Shown here piece after piece: positions 8,882-18,195 of a DNA stretch of 64,000 bases (position 1 is its first letter; each line of letters begins with the position of its first letter). A program made the translations under genes and the position numbers. The notes below the pieces were generated by a model. It saw only the letters and a program-made list of their open reading frames with translations. It did no database searches and was not told the DNA's origin. Origin of the DNA: Hyphomicrobium sp. (lineage in GTDB: Bacteria > Pseudomonadota > Alphaproteobacteria > Rhizobiales > Hyphomicrobiaceae); contig NZ_JAIELN010000014.1 in assembly GCF_019753045.1 (NCBI RefSeq), positions 124,001 through 188,000 of the forward strand, read 5' to 3'.

Positions 8882-9766
8882 TCAATCGGTGAAGAACTGC
8901 AGAAGAGCCGCGAGCGTCGCCTGAGGCGCCTCCTCGGGAATGAAGTATCCGCAATCGAACGCTTCGCCCTCGAGGAGGCCGCGCGTTTTATCTCGCCAGC
9001 ATGCGAGTACATCGAACTGGCGTCCCACTGTACCGCGGCTTCCCCACAGCAGGAGCATGGGCGCCATGATCCGATGCGATGCGAGGTCGTCTGAGCGGTC
9101 GTGCTCCAGATCGATGGTCGCCGCCGCGCGATAGTCCTCACACGCAGCATGGACAGCGCCCGGCGCGGTGAACGCCGCTACGTAGGCAGCCATAGCTTCA
9201 TCGGTAATCGCCCCGTCGCTTTTGCACCAGCTGCTCAAGGTTCTGCGCAGGTAGAATGCGGCGTCCGCGCCGATGAGGCGTTCGGGCAGATCAAAGGGCT
9301 GAATGAGAAAAAACCAATGGTAGTAGGCCTCGGCGAAGTCGCGGTTCGCGTTCGCGTACATGGTTGCCGTCGGTGCGATGTCGAGGACAGCAAGCCGGAG
9401 GATGCGCTCGGGATGATCGAGCGCAAGACGGTGTGCGACGCGACCGCCGCGGTCGTGCCCAGCAAGGCAAAAGCGCTCGAAGCCGAGTGCCGACATCGCA
9501 CGTACCTGGTCTACGGCCATCGAGCGTTTCGAATAATTAAGATGGTTTGGTCCCTCCACGGGTCGGCTCGAGGCGCCATAGCCTCTGAGATCAGTGGCAA
9601 CCACGGTGAAGCGCTCTGCCAGAGGTTCAGCGATCTTGTGCCAGCAAACGTGCGTCTGCGGATAACCGTGCAGCAATAGAAGCGGCGGTCCGGAGCCCTT
9701 GTAGCGCGCGAATATTCTCACGTCGTCGCCGACGTCGATCAGTTCTGATTTGAAGCCGTCAAACAT
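8882..9766 (-). CDS. Fluoroacetate dehalogenase-like alpha/beta hydrolase lacking the catalytic His
   Basis: 294 residues from the ATG at 9766, the point where family members begin (MFDGFKSELIDVG); an upstream ATG at 9841 is possible. Motifs match haloacetate dehalogenases: HGYPQTHVCWHKIA, nucleophile Asp105 in GHDRGGR, and the halide-pocket pair His150-Trp151 in YYHWFF. The position of the usual catalytic His in xGHFxxEE reads CGYFIPEE here, so Tyr274 replaces it by one base change (TAC for CAC). The enzyme may be inactive, may stop at the ester intermediate, or the site may be a sequencing error. Confidence 0.8.
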   Translation of the reverse strand: MFDGFKSELIDVGDDVRIFARYKGSGPPLLLLHGYPQTHVCWHKIAEPLAERFTVVATDLRGYGASSRPVEGPNHLNYSKRSMAVDQVRAMSALGFERFCLAGHDRGGRVAHRLALDHPERILRLAVLDIAPTATMYANANRDFAEAYYHWFFLIQPFDLPERLIGADAAFYLRRTLSSWCKSDGAITDEAMAAYVAAFTAPGAVHAACEDYRAAATIDLEHDRSDDLASHRIMAPMLLLWGSRGTVGRQFDVLACWRDKTRGLLEGEAFDCGYFIPEEAPQATLAALLQFFTD

Positions 9767-9979
9767 GGCTGCTCGATAATATTCCGGCCGGCAGGACAAC
9801 ATTAGTCCACGGACCGCACATGACCCAGCCCTATTTGCCATAAGCTCGTCTATTGCGACGCGCGAAGGCGGCGCTGATCTTCCGCCGCACCCGAAATTCG
9901 CGCGTAGTCTTGCTCTTGCCTAGTCATCCGAAGATTGAGAGCGCCGCTACGACTTTTGATGAACCCTTGACGTCTTCGG

Positions 9980-11014
9980 TCAATATTTCTGCCGGGCTTC
10001 CTGTCCGAAGGACGACAACGGCGCCGATCCTTCGGGCAACACGATCTCACCGCGCGCACGACGCTCTTTCAAATAGGTGAAGCTCTGCATGGTCTGAGCA
10101 AAGAGGTGTTCACCTGCCTTCAGAGAAGCGCGCAGCGGTTTGTCTCCGGTCGCGTAACGCAGCAATGGAGCGACAACCGTGTCATAGTCGGCCGCGAAAA
10201 ATAGCGGAAACGAATAGCGCTCTTCTGACACTTTTCGAACGCGATGCGAAGTTGCGGTGAACTCGCCATTCGTCCAGATCTCCATCATATCGCCGATATT
10301 GACGACGTAGGCGCCCGGGAGGGGAGGAGCATCGATCCATTCGCCGGCGCCGTTCATGACTTCGAGTCCGGGGCTCGTCGATCTCAACAGCGTAAAGCAC
10401 TCGTAGTCGGTATGAGCTCCGATTCCGGGGCGATCTTCAGCGCTCGTGTCGAAAGGATAATGAATAAGCCGCAACTGACTTGGCGGCTTGGTAACGTATT
10501 GATCGAAGAACGTCGGCTCTTCGCCGATTGCCATCGAGAAGCCCCGCAGTAGGACGCGGCCCAAAGCGAAGACCGCTCTGTAGTAGTCGTCGACCGCCTT
10601 GGCGAAACCCGGCAGTTCCGGCCATTGATTAGGTCCGAGAAGCGGATTGCCTGAAACAAAGTCCGGATCGTCGGCCGGCAAATCCATCGAAAGATCGTAA
10701 GCCTCTTTCTTGTCTTTCGTTCCGGATGCGAAGACCTCTTCGCCCTCCGGAACGTAGCCGCGATGACAACGCGAGTTGCCGATGTAGACTTTCATTTTCT
10801 CGTCGTGCGGTAACGCAAAGAAGCGCTTGGTCGCATCGAGAACACCGTCAAAAAGCGATTCATCAATGCCACCACCGGCGATGTAGACGAAGCCGACTTC
10901 GCGAGCCGCCTTTCCAAGCTCTTCGGCAACCGCCTTCTGCTCGGCAAGCGTACCGATGCGGAGCTTGGTGATATCGACGATGGGGATACTCGAGAAGTTT
11001 TCCGACGTGCTCAT
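9980..11014 (-). CDS. Isopenicillin-N-synthase-like 2OG/Fe(II) oxygenase
   Basis: 344 residues. N-terminal DIOX_N region (IPIVDITKLR, then EVGFVYIAGGGI) and a C-terminal 2-oxoglutarate/Fe(II) domain with GIGAHTDYECFTLL (Fe ligands His and Asp), SHRVRKVS (third ligand His) and RYSFPLFF (Arg for the co-substrate). Cytosolic oxidation of an unknown small molecule. It shares strand with the ABC substrate-binding protein and the unknown gene upstream, with 45 bp to the next gene, so a common catabolic or uptake transcript is likely. Confidence 0.85.
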   Translation of the reverse strand: MSTSENFSSIPIVDITKLRIGTLAEQKAVAEELGKAAREVGFVYIAGGGIDESLFDGVLDATKRFFALPHDEKMKVYIGNSRCHRGYVPEGEEVFASGTKDKKEAYDLSMDLPADDPDFVSGNPLLGPNQWPELPGFAKAVDDYYRAVFALGRVLLRGFSMAIGEEPTFFDQYVTKPPSQLRLIHYPFDTSAEDRPGIGAHTDYECFTLLRSTSPGLEVMNGAGEWIDAPPLPGAYVVNIGDMMEIWTNGEFTATSHRVRKVSEERYSFPLFFAADYDTVVAPLLRYATGDKPLRASLKAGEHLFAQTMQSFTYLKERRARGEIVLPEGSAPLSSFGQEARQKY

Positions 11015-11059
11015 CTCTTGCCTCGTAAATCCTTTGGATAAGAAACCTGATCGCTGTCC

Positions 11060-12127
11060 CTAAAGCTTGTTGTCGGCGGCGAGCTGCATGAACGTATCGT
11101 CAAGCCGGAGCTTTACGTTCGAGGCGTCGCCGAGCGTCTTCCCTGGAAGCGCGATGCCGATCGCATCCTTGGACTTGGCGCCATTGCCCATGAGCTGATG
11201 ATCGAAACTGAAGCTGCGGATGAGATCCATCGCTGTCGTCATTTCCGGCGAGCGGATCGACTTCGCGCCAATGGCGGGATCGTAATAGAACGCTGTCGTC
11301 TCGATTTGCGAGTTGAGGCTCTCGACCGTCGTTCCAGAGAGGTCGGCCATGAACTTGCGAGCTTCCTTGCTCTTCTCGTCATTGCCATTGATGACGGCGA
11401 GCGTCTCGAACCAAGCCCCTGTGAGCGCCTTGCCGAATTCGGGATGGTCGTTCAGGACCTTGGTGTTGACGAGTAGCGCGTCGACAAGTTCGCCGGGCAT
11501 TTCGGTTGACTGATAGACGATGCTGACATTGGGCTGTTTCTTCAGCTCAATGAAAGCTGGATTCCAAGCAACGACAGCATCAACGTCTGACGTCTGAAAG
11601 GCCGCGACAAAGTCCGCGTCTGAAACATTCTGCAGCTTCGCGTCGTCGATATTCATGTGATGCGCCGAGAACGCGCGGGCCAACATGTAATGCGAAATGG
11701 AGAATTGGACTAAATTGATCTTCTTGCCCTTGAGATCGGCAAATGTCTTATTCGCACCCTTGAGGACTATCCCGTCATTTCCGTTCGAATAATCGCCCAG
11801 GATCGGAATGGTCGTGTCGACACCTCCGGCGGCGGGTATGGTGAGGGCGTCCATCGTTGTCGCAGCGACGGCATCGGCTTTGCCGCCGGTGAATTGATTG
11901 ATCGACTCGATGTAGTCGTTGACCTGCACCAGCTCGATATTGATGCCGTATTTCTTCGCCCACTTTTGAAGAATGCCGGCATGTTGTGCGTAGGGCCAGG
12001 GAAGGTATCCGGTATAAATAGACCACGCGACCTTGAAGGTCGGCTCGGCGCGCGCCGGATGCGCTGAACCGGCAAAAACAAGTACAGACGCGCAAAAGAT
12101 GAGACGAAGGATCGAACGGATTGTCAT
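11060..12127 (-). CDS. ABC transporter substrate-binding protein (NitT/TauT type)
   Basis: 355 residues with a signal peptide (about 1-27, cleavage near ARAEP). The body follows the NMT1/SsuA-type periplasmic-binding fold, with SIYTGYLPWPYA at the start of the ligand domain, DAVAATTMDALT and a hinge strand VDAVVAWNPAF. The closest family by feel is the substrate-binding protein of urea-carboxylase-associated ABC systems, but this is from memory of motif patterns. No permease or ATPase is next to it, so it is an orphan or works with a distant transporter. It overlaps the next upstream gene by one base. Confidence 0.78.
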   Translation of the reverse strand: MTIRSILRLIFCASVLVFAGSAHPARAEPTFKVAWSIYTGYLPWPYAQHAGILQKWAKKYGINIELVQVNDYIESINQFTGGKADAVAATTMDALTIPAAGGVDTTIPILGDYSNGNDGIVLKGANKTFADLKGKKINLVQFSISHYMLARAFSAHHMNIDDAKLQNVSDADFVAAFQTSDVDAVVAWNPAFIELKKQPNVSIVYQSTEMPGELVDALLVNTKVLNDHPEFGKALTGAWFETLAVINGNDEKSKEARKFMADLSGTTVESLNSQIETTAFYYDPAIGAKSIRSPEMTTAMDLIRSFSFDHQLMGNGAKSKDAIGIALPGKTLGDASNVKLRLDDTFMQLAADNKL

Positions 12128-12963
12128 CAGGCTCTCCCTGCCATTGATCGAAAAAAGGAAGGCGCCCCTTCGTCGTGTTCCTGCCCTGATGAATTTTGTT
12201 GTGGAGTGTCGACTTCGAGGTCGATGATCTTCCAGTTTCGCACTGACGCTTTTCCGGCTCCGGTGATGTCCGCAATCGCGATACTTTCACCGTCGATCGA
12301 GAACGATGGCGCGAGATCCGCATTGACGCGGAATGGGAGGCTGGATCGATCGATCAGCCACGAATCGCCACGCACGCGGCCCAACGAGATTTCGCAATCC
12401 AGCAGTATCCGCGCTTCTTCAGGCGAGCAGGCACTCACGAGCTCGACGAGCGAACTTCCGTGGGGAAGCGCTATCGCGCGGTTGCGCGCGTACATGAAAA
12501 CATCGCCGATCTGGACAAGAAATCCTTCGATGCCCTTCAAGTCTTGCATTCGCGCAGCGAAGTGCGGACGAGTGCGTGGCGATGTTTGATGCCAGTGCTC
12601 GATGTAGGGAATGTCTCGGCCGCGCTCGACGAGAACGCTGTCGGAAAAACTCAGGTAGCCGGCATCCGCTGTGTCGCTCGCGCACTGATAATCCATCATG
12701 CGGCGCCATTCAAAGGCGTCGCCAGCCCTCGCAAACCGGCCCGCGAAGCCCTCTTGCCGCGCCAGCCATTTGAAATGATCGGGCTGCAAGTCATCGAGGC
12801 AAGCGACGCCATCAAACGATGGCGGATTGTGCGGTTGCCGCAGATCGGCGAACAGGCTCGGGCCTTGCAGCCATGCGACGAACGTTGTCGTATCTTTTCG
12901 ACCGTCCGGCCAGGCGATCAGCGAGCGCTCCCACAAGCCGAGCGTATCTTTGACTTCAACCAT
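12127..12963 (-). CDS. Unknown protein coupled to the ABC substrate-binding gene
   Basis: 278 residues from the ATG at 12963, which follows a GGGGCG ribosome-like site; an upstream start at 12996 is possible. Trp-rich N-terminal half (LWERSLIAWPDG, FVAWLQGPSLFADLR) and no signal peptide or membrane span. No family is recognised. The stop codon touches the start of the substrate-binding protein gene, so the two are probably co-translated. It may process the substrate or control its uptake. Confidence 0.65.
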   Translation of the reverse strand: MVEVKDTLGLWERSLIAWPDGRKDTTTFVAWLQGPSLFADLRQPHNPPSFDGVACLDDLQPDHFKWLARQEGFAGRFARAGDAFEWRRMMDYQCASDTADAGYLSFSDSVLVERGRDIPYIEHWHQTSPRTRPHFAARMQDLKGIEGFLVQIGDVFMYARNRAIALPHGSSLVELVSACSPEEARILLDCEISLGRVRGDSWLIDRSSLPFRVNADLAPSFSIDGESIAIADITGAGKASVRNWKIIDLEVDTPQQNSSGQEHDEGAPSFFRSMAGRA

Positions 12964-13049
12964 CTGCGCCCCACGAAAGATAAGGCAGCATGACATCGGT
13001 AGGGGATCGTCAGAAGCCGCCGCATATCGATGCGAGCCATAGATGAAAT

Positions 13050-14015
13050 CTATGGCTCGACGTGCCCCGCTTCATATTCCGGAGTCGTCGGCTTCAAATT
13101 CGCGTCTGTCATGTCGAGAAGCGCGCGTGCCGGCGCACTAAGCTTTGCGTCGCGCGTGATCAGGAATACATGATACGTCGGCAAAATAGCCGGATCGAGC
13201 ATCGGCCAAAGTTCGCGGGCCTCGACGGCCTCAGCCGCAACCGCCGTCGGTAGAAAGCCGATCCCGATGCCGATTTGAATAAGACGCTTCACCTCGTACA
13301 GCGTCTCCGCAGACGCGCCTGCGCGTTCACCGAGCCCATACCGTTGGCGAAAGTCGGTGAGTTCCGCGGGCTCATCCTTTCCCGTTAGAACGAAAATCTC
13401 GTCGGCCAGAATTTCCGGTTCGAATATCCCTTTGCCGAATGCGGGATGTCCTCTGCCACAATAAAGCTGCTGCCATTCACGCGTCAGCGGACGATAGCAA
13501 AGCTCCGGACTAGCGACTGCGGCGCAAGCAATTCCGATATCCGCGCTGCCGTCCTTGACCGACAGCACCACATCGCGCCACGGCGCAATATCGAGACGAA
13601 TCTCAACGTCAGGATTGATTTGATGGAAGGCGACCATCGCCTGGTCGAATTCGGGCGAGACGAGATCTGAAATTACGCGCACGTTTACAAGCCCCTGCAG
13701 ATTCGCCGAAGTCCTCGCAACTTCGCCGGGGAGGCCCGATATCAAAACCTCGATTTCCTCGGCAGACTTGAGGAAGGAGCGCGCGGCAGGCGTCAACGCG
13801 ACACCCCTTGCCGTTCTGACAAAAAGCTTGGCTCCGACGTGATCTTCGAGGCGTTTGAGGCCCGCACTTATTGTCGGCTGCTGCTTGTTGAGCGCGCGTG
13901 CCGCGGTGCTGATACCGCCGGACCGCACGATGCCGAGGAACAACTTGACGAGGTTCCAATCGAGGTTACGGGCGAAGAGCTGACCGTTCTTTGATACGCG
14001 TAGTCCGTCGGCCAT
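13050..14015 (-). CDS. LysR-family transcriptional regulator
   Basis: 321 residues, N-terminal winged helix (about 18-80: WNLVKLFLGIVRSGGISTAA, then QPTISAGLKRLEDHVG) and a C-terminal effector-binding domain. It is on the same strand as the oxygenase/substrate-binding genes downstream, with an 86-bp gap, and probably regulates them. The start at 14015 keeps about 17 residues before the usual LysR beginning, so a start a few codons later is possible. Confidence 0.86.
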   Translation of the reverse strand: MADGLRVSKNGQLFARNLDWNLVKLFLGIVRSGGISTAARALNKQQPTISAGLKRLEDHVGAKLFVRTARGVALTPAARSFLKSAEEIEVLISGLPGEVARTSANLQGLVNVRVISDLVSPEFDQAMVAFHQINPDVEIRLDIAPWRDVVLSVKDGSADIGIACAAVASPELCYRPLTREWQQLYCGRGHPAFGKGIFEPEILADEIFVLTGKDEPAELTDFRQRYGLGERAGASAETLYEVKRLIQIGIGIGFLPTAVAAEAVEARELWPMLDPAILPTYHVFLITRDAKLSAPARALLDMTDANLKPTTPEYEAGHVEP

Positions 14016-14429
14016 GTAGGACAGCTTATCCTGTGCGTTAGCGCATCCGAGCAGCTCGGATCATGTGCGGCCAGATGCTCTCATCGTGGTCGAGCGCCCA
14101 CGCAGAGTGACGCGAGCAAACGCTCAAGTGAATGCTCCAACTTTTGGCAATTGATGGATCACGTCAAGCTCAATGCTTGTGCAAAGGACGCCTGATTTTC
14201 ATGCATCAAATCTGCTTCATTGGGTTCGCCGGAAGCTCGAAAATAAATTCGGGATTTAATTCGGCGTGGCTATTTCATTCGTGTGCACCATAGCTGCGGT
14301 AAGCGCTTCCGGAACGTCGCTATCATTAACGCTCAAGCCGCAGCGAAACAAAAAGAGAGATCAGACTCGATTCTTGGGAACGACGACGTGCCGGGGCCGT
14401 TGACCGACCATCACCCAAGGAGAGGACAA
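14016..14429. other. Divergent intergenic region
   Basis: 414 bp between the LysR gene (leftward) and the DUF992 gene (rightward). It must hold both promoters. No gene, repeat or clear terminator is seen. Confidence 0.45.
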
Positions 14430-14879
14430 ATGAAAACCGCGATAATGCTGGCGCTGTCGCTTTCAATCGGCACAACCGCGGGCTTGGCAGCGGCCTCGAA
14501 GCTGGAGCATGTCGGTGATTTGATCTGTACCGTTGGCGACCAAACCCCAAAAGCCGGCATGATCTGCGTCTTCCGGAACAAGAACACGGGTCTGGAAGAA
14601 ACCTATCAAGGCAGTCTATCCAATGCAGGCGGCGCAAAGTCAGTAACGCCCAAACGCACTTTGCTTTGGTCCGTAAATGCAAAGCCTACGGTCGAACTCA
14701 AGCCGGGCGTCCTTGCACAGCGTTATGAAGCGCCAGAGAGCGAGCAGAACAACGCAAAGTCTGTCGAAGGAGAAGTGAAGCCGGGCGTGTCTCTGAGTTT
14801 GATTACGGATAAGAACGACGATCTGTCGGCGCTGGCGACGCTTAGCATGGAGCTGAAACTTATTTCCGCGCCGACTTGA
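14430..14879 (+). CDS. DUF992-family exported protein
   Basis: 149 residues. The ATG at 14430 follows AAGGAGAGGAC and opens a signal peptide (TAIMLALSLSIGTTAGLAAAS). The mature part begins with a Cys-containing DLICTVGDQTPKAGMICVF block followed by GLEETYQGSLSNAGG, the pattern of DUF992, a family of small periplasmic proteins common in Rhizobiales. Function unknown. Monocistronic by appearance. Confidence 0.75.
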   Translation: MKTAIMLALSLSIGTTAGLAAASKLEHVGDLICTVGDQTPKAGMICVFRNKNTGLEETYQGSLSNAGGAKSVTPKRTLLWSVNAKPTVELKPGVLAQRYEAPESEQNNAKSVEGEVKPGVSLSLITDKNDDLSALATLSMELKLISAPT

Positions 14880-15024
14880 GGCCGCAATTTATGCATGGCC
14901 GCCGTCGCAATGGGCCACGTTGATAATCACCGTATAGCGGTCGCGATGTCCGCTCTCAATCGAAAGCGGACGCAGTCGACCCACGTGATAAGCGAAGGGC
15001 ACACTCAAGGTTCGCTCTTGAAGT

Positions 15025-15213
15025 TCATCTGACGAGAAAGAAATACATTCCCAGCAGGAGTACCGCCATGAATGCTAGGAACATTCTCGCGATCCGCAGC
15101 GCGCTTTGGTAGAAGCGCACATGCTCGTCAAAGTCTTGGGTGTCGGGAAAATGACCCGTAGCACCACGCCGCTCACCCTCACGTTGCAAAATACCCAGAG
15201 CAGAATCAGCCAT
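15025..15213 (-). CDS. Small protein resembling aa3-type oxidase subunit IV
   Basis: 62 residues. The ATG at 15213 is preceded by a strong GGGAGGTG ribosome site; a start five codons upstream lacks one. The C-terminal half has the pattern DFDEHVRFYQSALRIARMF followed by a single membrane span (LAFMAVLLLGMYFFLV), like the small bacterial aa3 cytochrome oxidase subunit IV. No oxidase genes are nearby, so this is an orphan or a paralogue. Confidence 0.55.
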   Translation of the reverse strand: MADSALGILQREGERRGATGHFPDTQDFDEHVRFYQSALRIARMFLAFMAVLLLGMYFFLVR

Positions 15214-15616
15214 GAAATCACCTCCCAAAAAATTGGTCTGAATTTTCCGTGCCGTTTCGCGCAGGTGAAGGCTAGGAGTTCACAGGGCGGAGTAAGCAAG
15301 TTCAGATTTGGGAAATATGAATTTCGGCAGTGCAGTGAGCAATGTCTTCGCCCCGTCTCTGATGGCGAGATTGCCAGTTTCCGGGTCGTTATTCAATGCA
15401 CTCAGTAGACGCTCGAAAGAAAAACTCAGACCAAGATCTCGCACGCGTTGTGCGCGTCATGGGTCGATCGATATCGCAGGTCGTTCGGAAAAAATAAAAA
15501 GTCCGGTTGCGAAATTCTTTGAACTAGTTTATCCGCTCACGCCATGAATCGCCGACCCATACATCCGACGAGTAGACCGGCACGCTACCAAGCGTGATCG
15601 GTTAATTGCGTTTCGT
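15214..15616. other. Gap before tRNA-Pro
   Basis: About 400 bp with no supported gene. It contains the promoter of the small membrane protein on the minus strand and that of the tRNA on the plus strand. No repeat is evident. Confidence 0.4.
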
Positions 15617-15692
15617 CGGGATGTAGCTCAGGGCGTAGAGCATCCGGTTTGGGACCGGAGGGTCGCAGGTTCAAATCCTGTCATCCCGACCA
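15617..15692 (+). tRNA. tRNA-Pro (UGG)
   Basis: 76 nt with CCA encoded. The acceptor stem CGGGATG pairs with CATCCCG; the anticodon stem TCCGG/CCGGA encloses the loop TTTGGGA with anticodon TGG; the T-arm is CAGGTTCAAATCCTG. All cloverleaf parts are intact. Confidence 0.96.
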
Positions 15693-15794
15693 ATTGCTTC
15701 CGTAACTCCAACTGTGGAACAGCCGTTTTGTACGAGCTGTTTGCGCGTTCGAGTCATGCCGGAAGCCCACTTTTTTGATCGTGGAGACCTTCGT

Positions 15795-17150
15795 ATGACT
15801 GAGAGAGCAGATCCTTATAAGGCCCGAGCGCGAGAGCTTGCCATCGCAGCAGGTTATGCGGACCCCGACATCAAAGTCGATCGCGGCCCAGAGCTGAAGC
15901 CGTGGCCCGCATGGTGCGCCTTTCGCAAGGCTGCGCGCGATGAACAGTTGGCACGCGAAGCTGCCGACGCAGCGAAGTCGATTGCAAATCTTCGCCCTCA
16001 GGACGCCAAGTATCGTGATGCGCCGATGCGGATCATCGGCACGCATGATGATGCGACGGTCGCTCAGATGACCAACTGTATGAGCGTCGGTAACGTCGTC
16101 GCCGGCGTCGTCTGCGCTGATGGCCATCTTGGCTATGCCCAACCGGTGGGTGGTGTTATCGCCTACGAAAAGCAAATTTCGATCTCGGGTGTCGGTTTCG
16201 ACATCGGGTGCGGAAACATGGCAGTTCGTCTCGATACGCCCTTTGCGGCGATTGAGGACAAGATTGGCGACATCGCTCGGGATATTGCGAAGGTGATCTC
16301 GTTTGGCGTCGGTCGCACCAATGCAGATCGCGTTGAACATGATCTTTTCGACGATGGCGACGCGTGGAAGACGTCGGATATGGGTGCGTATCGGCAGAAG
16401 GCTGTTGCTCAACTTGGCACGGTCGGGTCGGGAAACCACTATGTCGATCTTTTGCGCGACGAAGACGGCTTCGTTTGGATTGGCGTTCACTTCGGCTCGC
16501 GCGGCCTCGGCCACACGAGCGCGACGCGCTACCTGAAGGCCGCTGGCGGACAGGATGGCATCAACGTGCCACCCGCGATCGTCGACGAAGATTCCGAGCT
16601 CGGGACGCGCTACATCGCGGCCATGGAACTCGCGGGCCGGTATTCGTACGCAGGCCGGGAGTGGGTCGTTGAGCGCGTGCGTCAGATCATCGGCGGCCAC
16701 GTCACCGATCTCGTTCACAACCATCACAATTATGCTTGGCGCGAGACGCACGACGGCAAGGATCTCTGGGTTGTCCGCAAGGGCGCCACCCCGGCGTTCC
16801 CCGGCCAGCGCGGCTTTGTCGGTGGCTCGATGGGTGATGATGCCGTAATCCTCGAAGGCATCGACAGCTCCGAAGCAAAGGCGTCGCTTTACTCCACGGT
16901 CCATGGCGCCGGACGCGTCTTCGGGCGCAAGGAAGCAAAACGGCGGTTTTCGCGTCAGCAAATGGATGAATGGTTGCGGTCGCGCGGTGTCACGCTCGTC
17001 GGAGCCGATTTGGACGAGAGCCCGATGGCCTATCGCCGGTTGGATGAGGTGCTTGCGCATCACACCGATAGCGTCCGCGTGCTGCACAGGCTCACACCGT
17101 TCGTCGTCGTCATGGCCGGAGACGGCGAGTTTGATCCGTGGAAAGATTAG
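15795..17150 (+). CDS. rtcB: RtcB-family RNA ligase
   Basis: 451 residues from the ATG at 15795 (TERADPYKARAREL); an upstream start at 15714 would run into the tRNA spacer and lacks support. RtcB joins 2',3'-cyclic phosphate and 5'-OH RNA ends using GTP and Mn. Motifs: GVGFDIGCGNMAVRL with the metal-binding Cys, GSGNHYVDL, the metal-ligand HFGSRGLGH, HNHHNYAW, and the guanylylated His in STVHGAGRVFGR. It lies about 100 bp after an intact tRNA-Pro, in the same direction. No RtcA or RtcR is seen, so it may act in tRNA or rRNA repair under stress. Confidence 0.9.
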   Translation: MTERADPYKARARELAIAAGYADPDIKVDRGPELKPWPAWCAFRKAARDEQLAREAADAAKSIANLRPQDAKYRDAPMRIIGTHDDATVAQMTNCMSVGNVVAGVVCADGHLGYAQPVGGVIAYEKQISISGVGFDIGCGNMAVRLDTPFAAIEDKIGDIARDIAKVISFGVGRTNADRVEHDLFDDGDAWKTSDMGAYRQKAVAQLGTVGSGNHYVDLLRDEDGFVWIGVHFGSRGLGHTSATRYLKAAGGQDGINVPPAIVDEDSELGTRYIAAMELAGRYSYAGREWVVERVRQIIGGHVTDLVHNHHNYAWRETHDGKDLWVVRKGATPAFPGQRGFVGGSMGDDAVILEGIDSSEAKASLYSTVHGAGRVFGRKEAKRRFSRQQMDEWLRSRGVTLVGADLDESPMAYRRLDEVLAHHTDSVRVLHRLTPFVVVMAGDGEFDPWKD

Positions 17151-17158
17151 AAGCGAAA

Positions 17159-17185
17159 AGCCCTCGGCGCTTCGGCGCCGGGGCT
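17159..17185 (+). terminator. GC-rich hairpin after rtcB
   Basis: AGCCC(t)CGGCGC-ttcg-GCGCCG-GGGCT forms a strong hairpin with a TTCG tetraloop just after the rtcB stop. There is no T-run after it, so termination may be partial or Rho-assisted. Confidence 0.5.
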
Positions 17186-17291
17186 CGATTGCAGGCCCGC
17201 AGGGCGTCGCCGTGCTCGCAACCACTGGCGATTGAAACGGACTACCTCCGCGCCCAGATGACTCTCGTCGCCTGCCGAAGGAGCCCCCGTG

Positions 17292-17675
17292 ATGGCTGCT
17301 CAATTCAATCACACCATCGTCTGGTCTTCGAACCAGGGAGCCTCAGCCAAGTTTCTGGCCGAGATGCTGGGGCGACCGGCGCCGACCCGCTTCGGCCGCT
17401 TCGACGTCGTCGAGCTAGACAATGGCGTCTCGCTCGACTTTGCCGACGCCGAGGACCCGATCCGGCCACAGCACTACGCCTTCCTGATTGGCGAAGCTGA
17501 CTTCGACGCTGTCTTTGACCGCATCAAGGATCGCGGCCTCGACTACTGGGCCGATCCAAGGGGCAATCGGACCGGCGAGATCAACAACAACGATGGCGGA
17601 CGCGGCGTCTATTTCCGCGATCCGGACGGTCACGTCCTCGAAGTGCTCACGCGGCCTTACGGCAGCGGTGGCTGA
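17292..17675 (+). CDS. VOC (glyoxalase/bleomycin-resistance) family protein
   Basis: 127 residues from the ATG at 17292. Two beta-alpha-beta-beta-beta modules: the first with FNHTIVWSSNQGASAKFLAEMLG (shown in part: NHTIVWSSNQ) and the second with GRGVYFRDPDGHVLEVLTRPY, where the Glu is the usual metal ligand. Probably a metal-dependent lyase or a resistance protein; the substrate is unknown. Monocistronic. Confidence 0.8.
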   Translation: MAAQFNHTIVWSSNQGASAKFLAEMLGRPAPTRFGRFDVVELDNGVSLDFADAEDPIRPQHYAFLIGEADFDAVFDRIKDRGLDYWADPRGNRTGEINNNDGGRGVYFRDPDGHVLEVLTRPYGSGG

Positions 17676-17867
17676 GCGAAGGGGGCCAACCGCATCGGCT
17701 ATGACGCCGATATCAACGCAATCACTTTCCAAGTTCGCGGTGCAATGTTGAGCAAACGCAGCTGCGAGAAAGCCCGGCTGACCAAAGGCCGGGTGCCGGG
17801 TATCTTTCCAGCGTTACTCGTTTCTTTGCGTCGTCGCCGCGATGCGTGGCGAATTGGAGGAGTTTTC

Positions 17868-18056
17868 ATGCTGGGTAAAATGTTGGTCGTCGCCGGTGCG
17901 TTAAGCGTGCTGGTCGTATCCGCTGGTCCAATCGTGGCGAAGGAGAAAGCGAAGAAAACACCGGCCAAGCCACATATCTATTCGCAAGTGGAATGCACAG
18001 GCATGAAAAAAATGCATTGGGATGATGCAACGCAGACGTGCCAGAAAAACAAGTGA
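17868..18056 (+). CDS. Small exported Lys-rich protein
   Basis: 62 residues. The ATG at 17868 follows GGAGGAG. Signal peptide about 1-24 (MLVVAGALSVLVVSAGPIVA), then a basic mature peptide with two cysteines, CTGMKKMHWDDATQTC, that could form a disulfide. No family is recognised. Ends before a bidirectional hairpin. Confidence 0.55.
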   Translation: MLGKMLVVAGALSVLVVSAGPIVAKEKAKKTPAKPHIYSQVECTGMKKMHWDDATQTCQKNK

Positions 18057-18097
18057 CAGGTCGGCAGCGGAGTAGTCCGTGCCGCATAAATTTTTTA

Positions 18098-18126
18098 AAC
18101 GCGCCTCATGTTTCCAGAGGCGCGTT
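18098..18126. terminator. Hairpin between convergent genes
   Basis: AACGCGCCTC-N9-GAGGCGCGTT is a perfect 10-bp stem between two convergent genes. There is a run of T before it and only weak T-richness after it, so it may serve both directions imperfectly. Confidence 0.6.
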
Positions 18127-18195
18127 GTCTCCGTTCAGCAGGAGAGGCATCCACGGGGTTGGCTCGCGAACAGGCCGCTCCCTCGTTCTCTGATG

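Noticed and set aside
15681-17312. A 543-codon frame antisense to rtcB
   Set aside because: Covers rtcB and part of the tRNA; no domain. RtcB motifs on the plus strand are complete.
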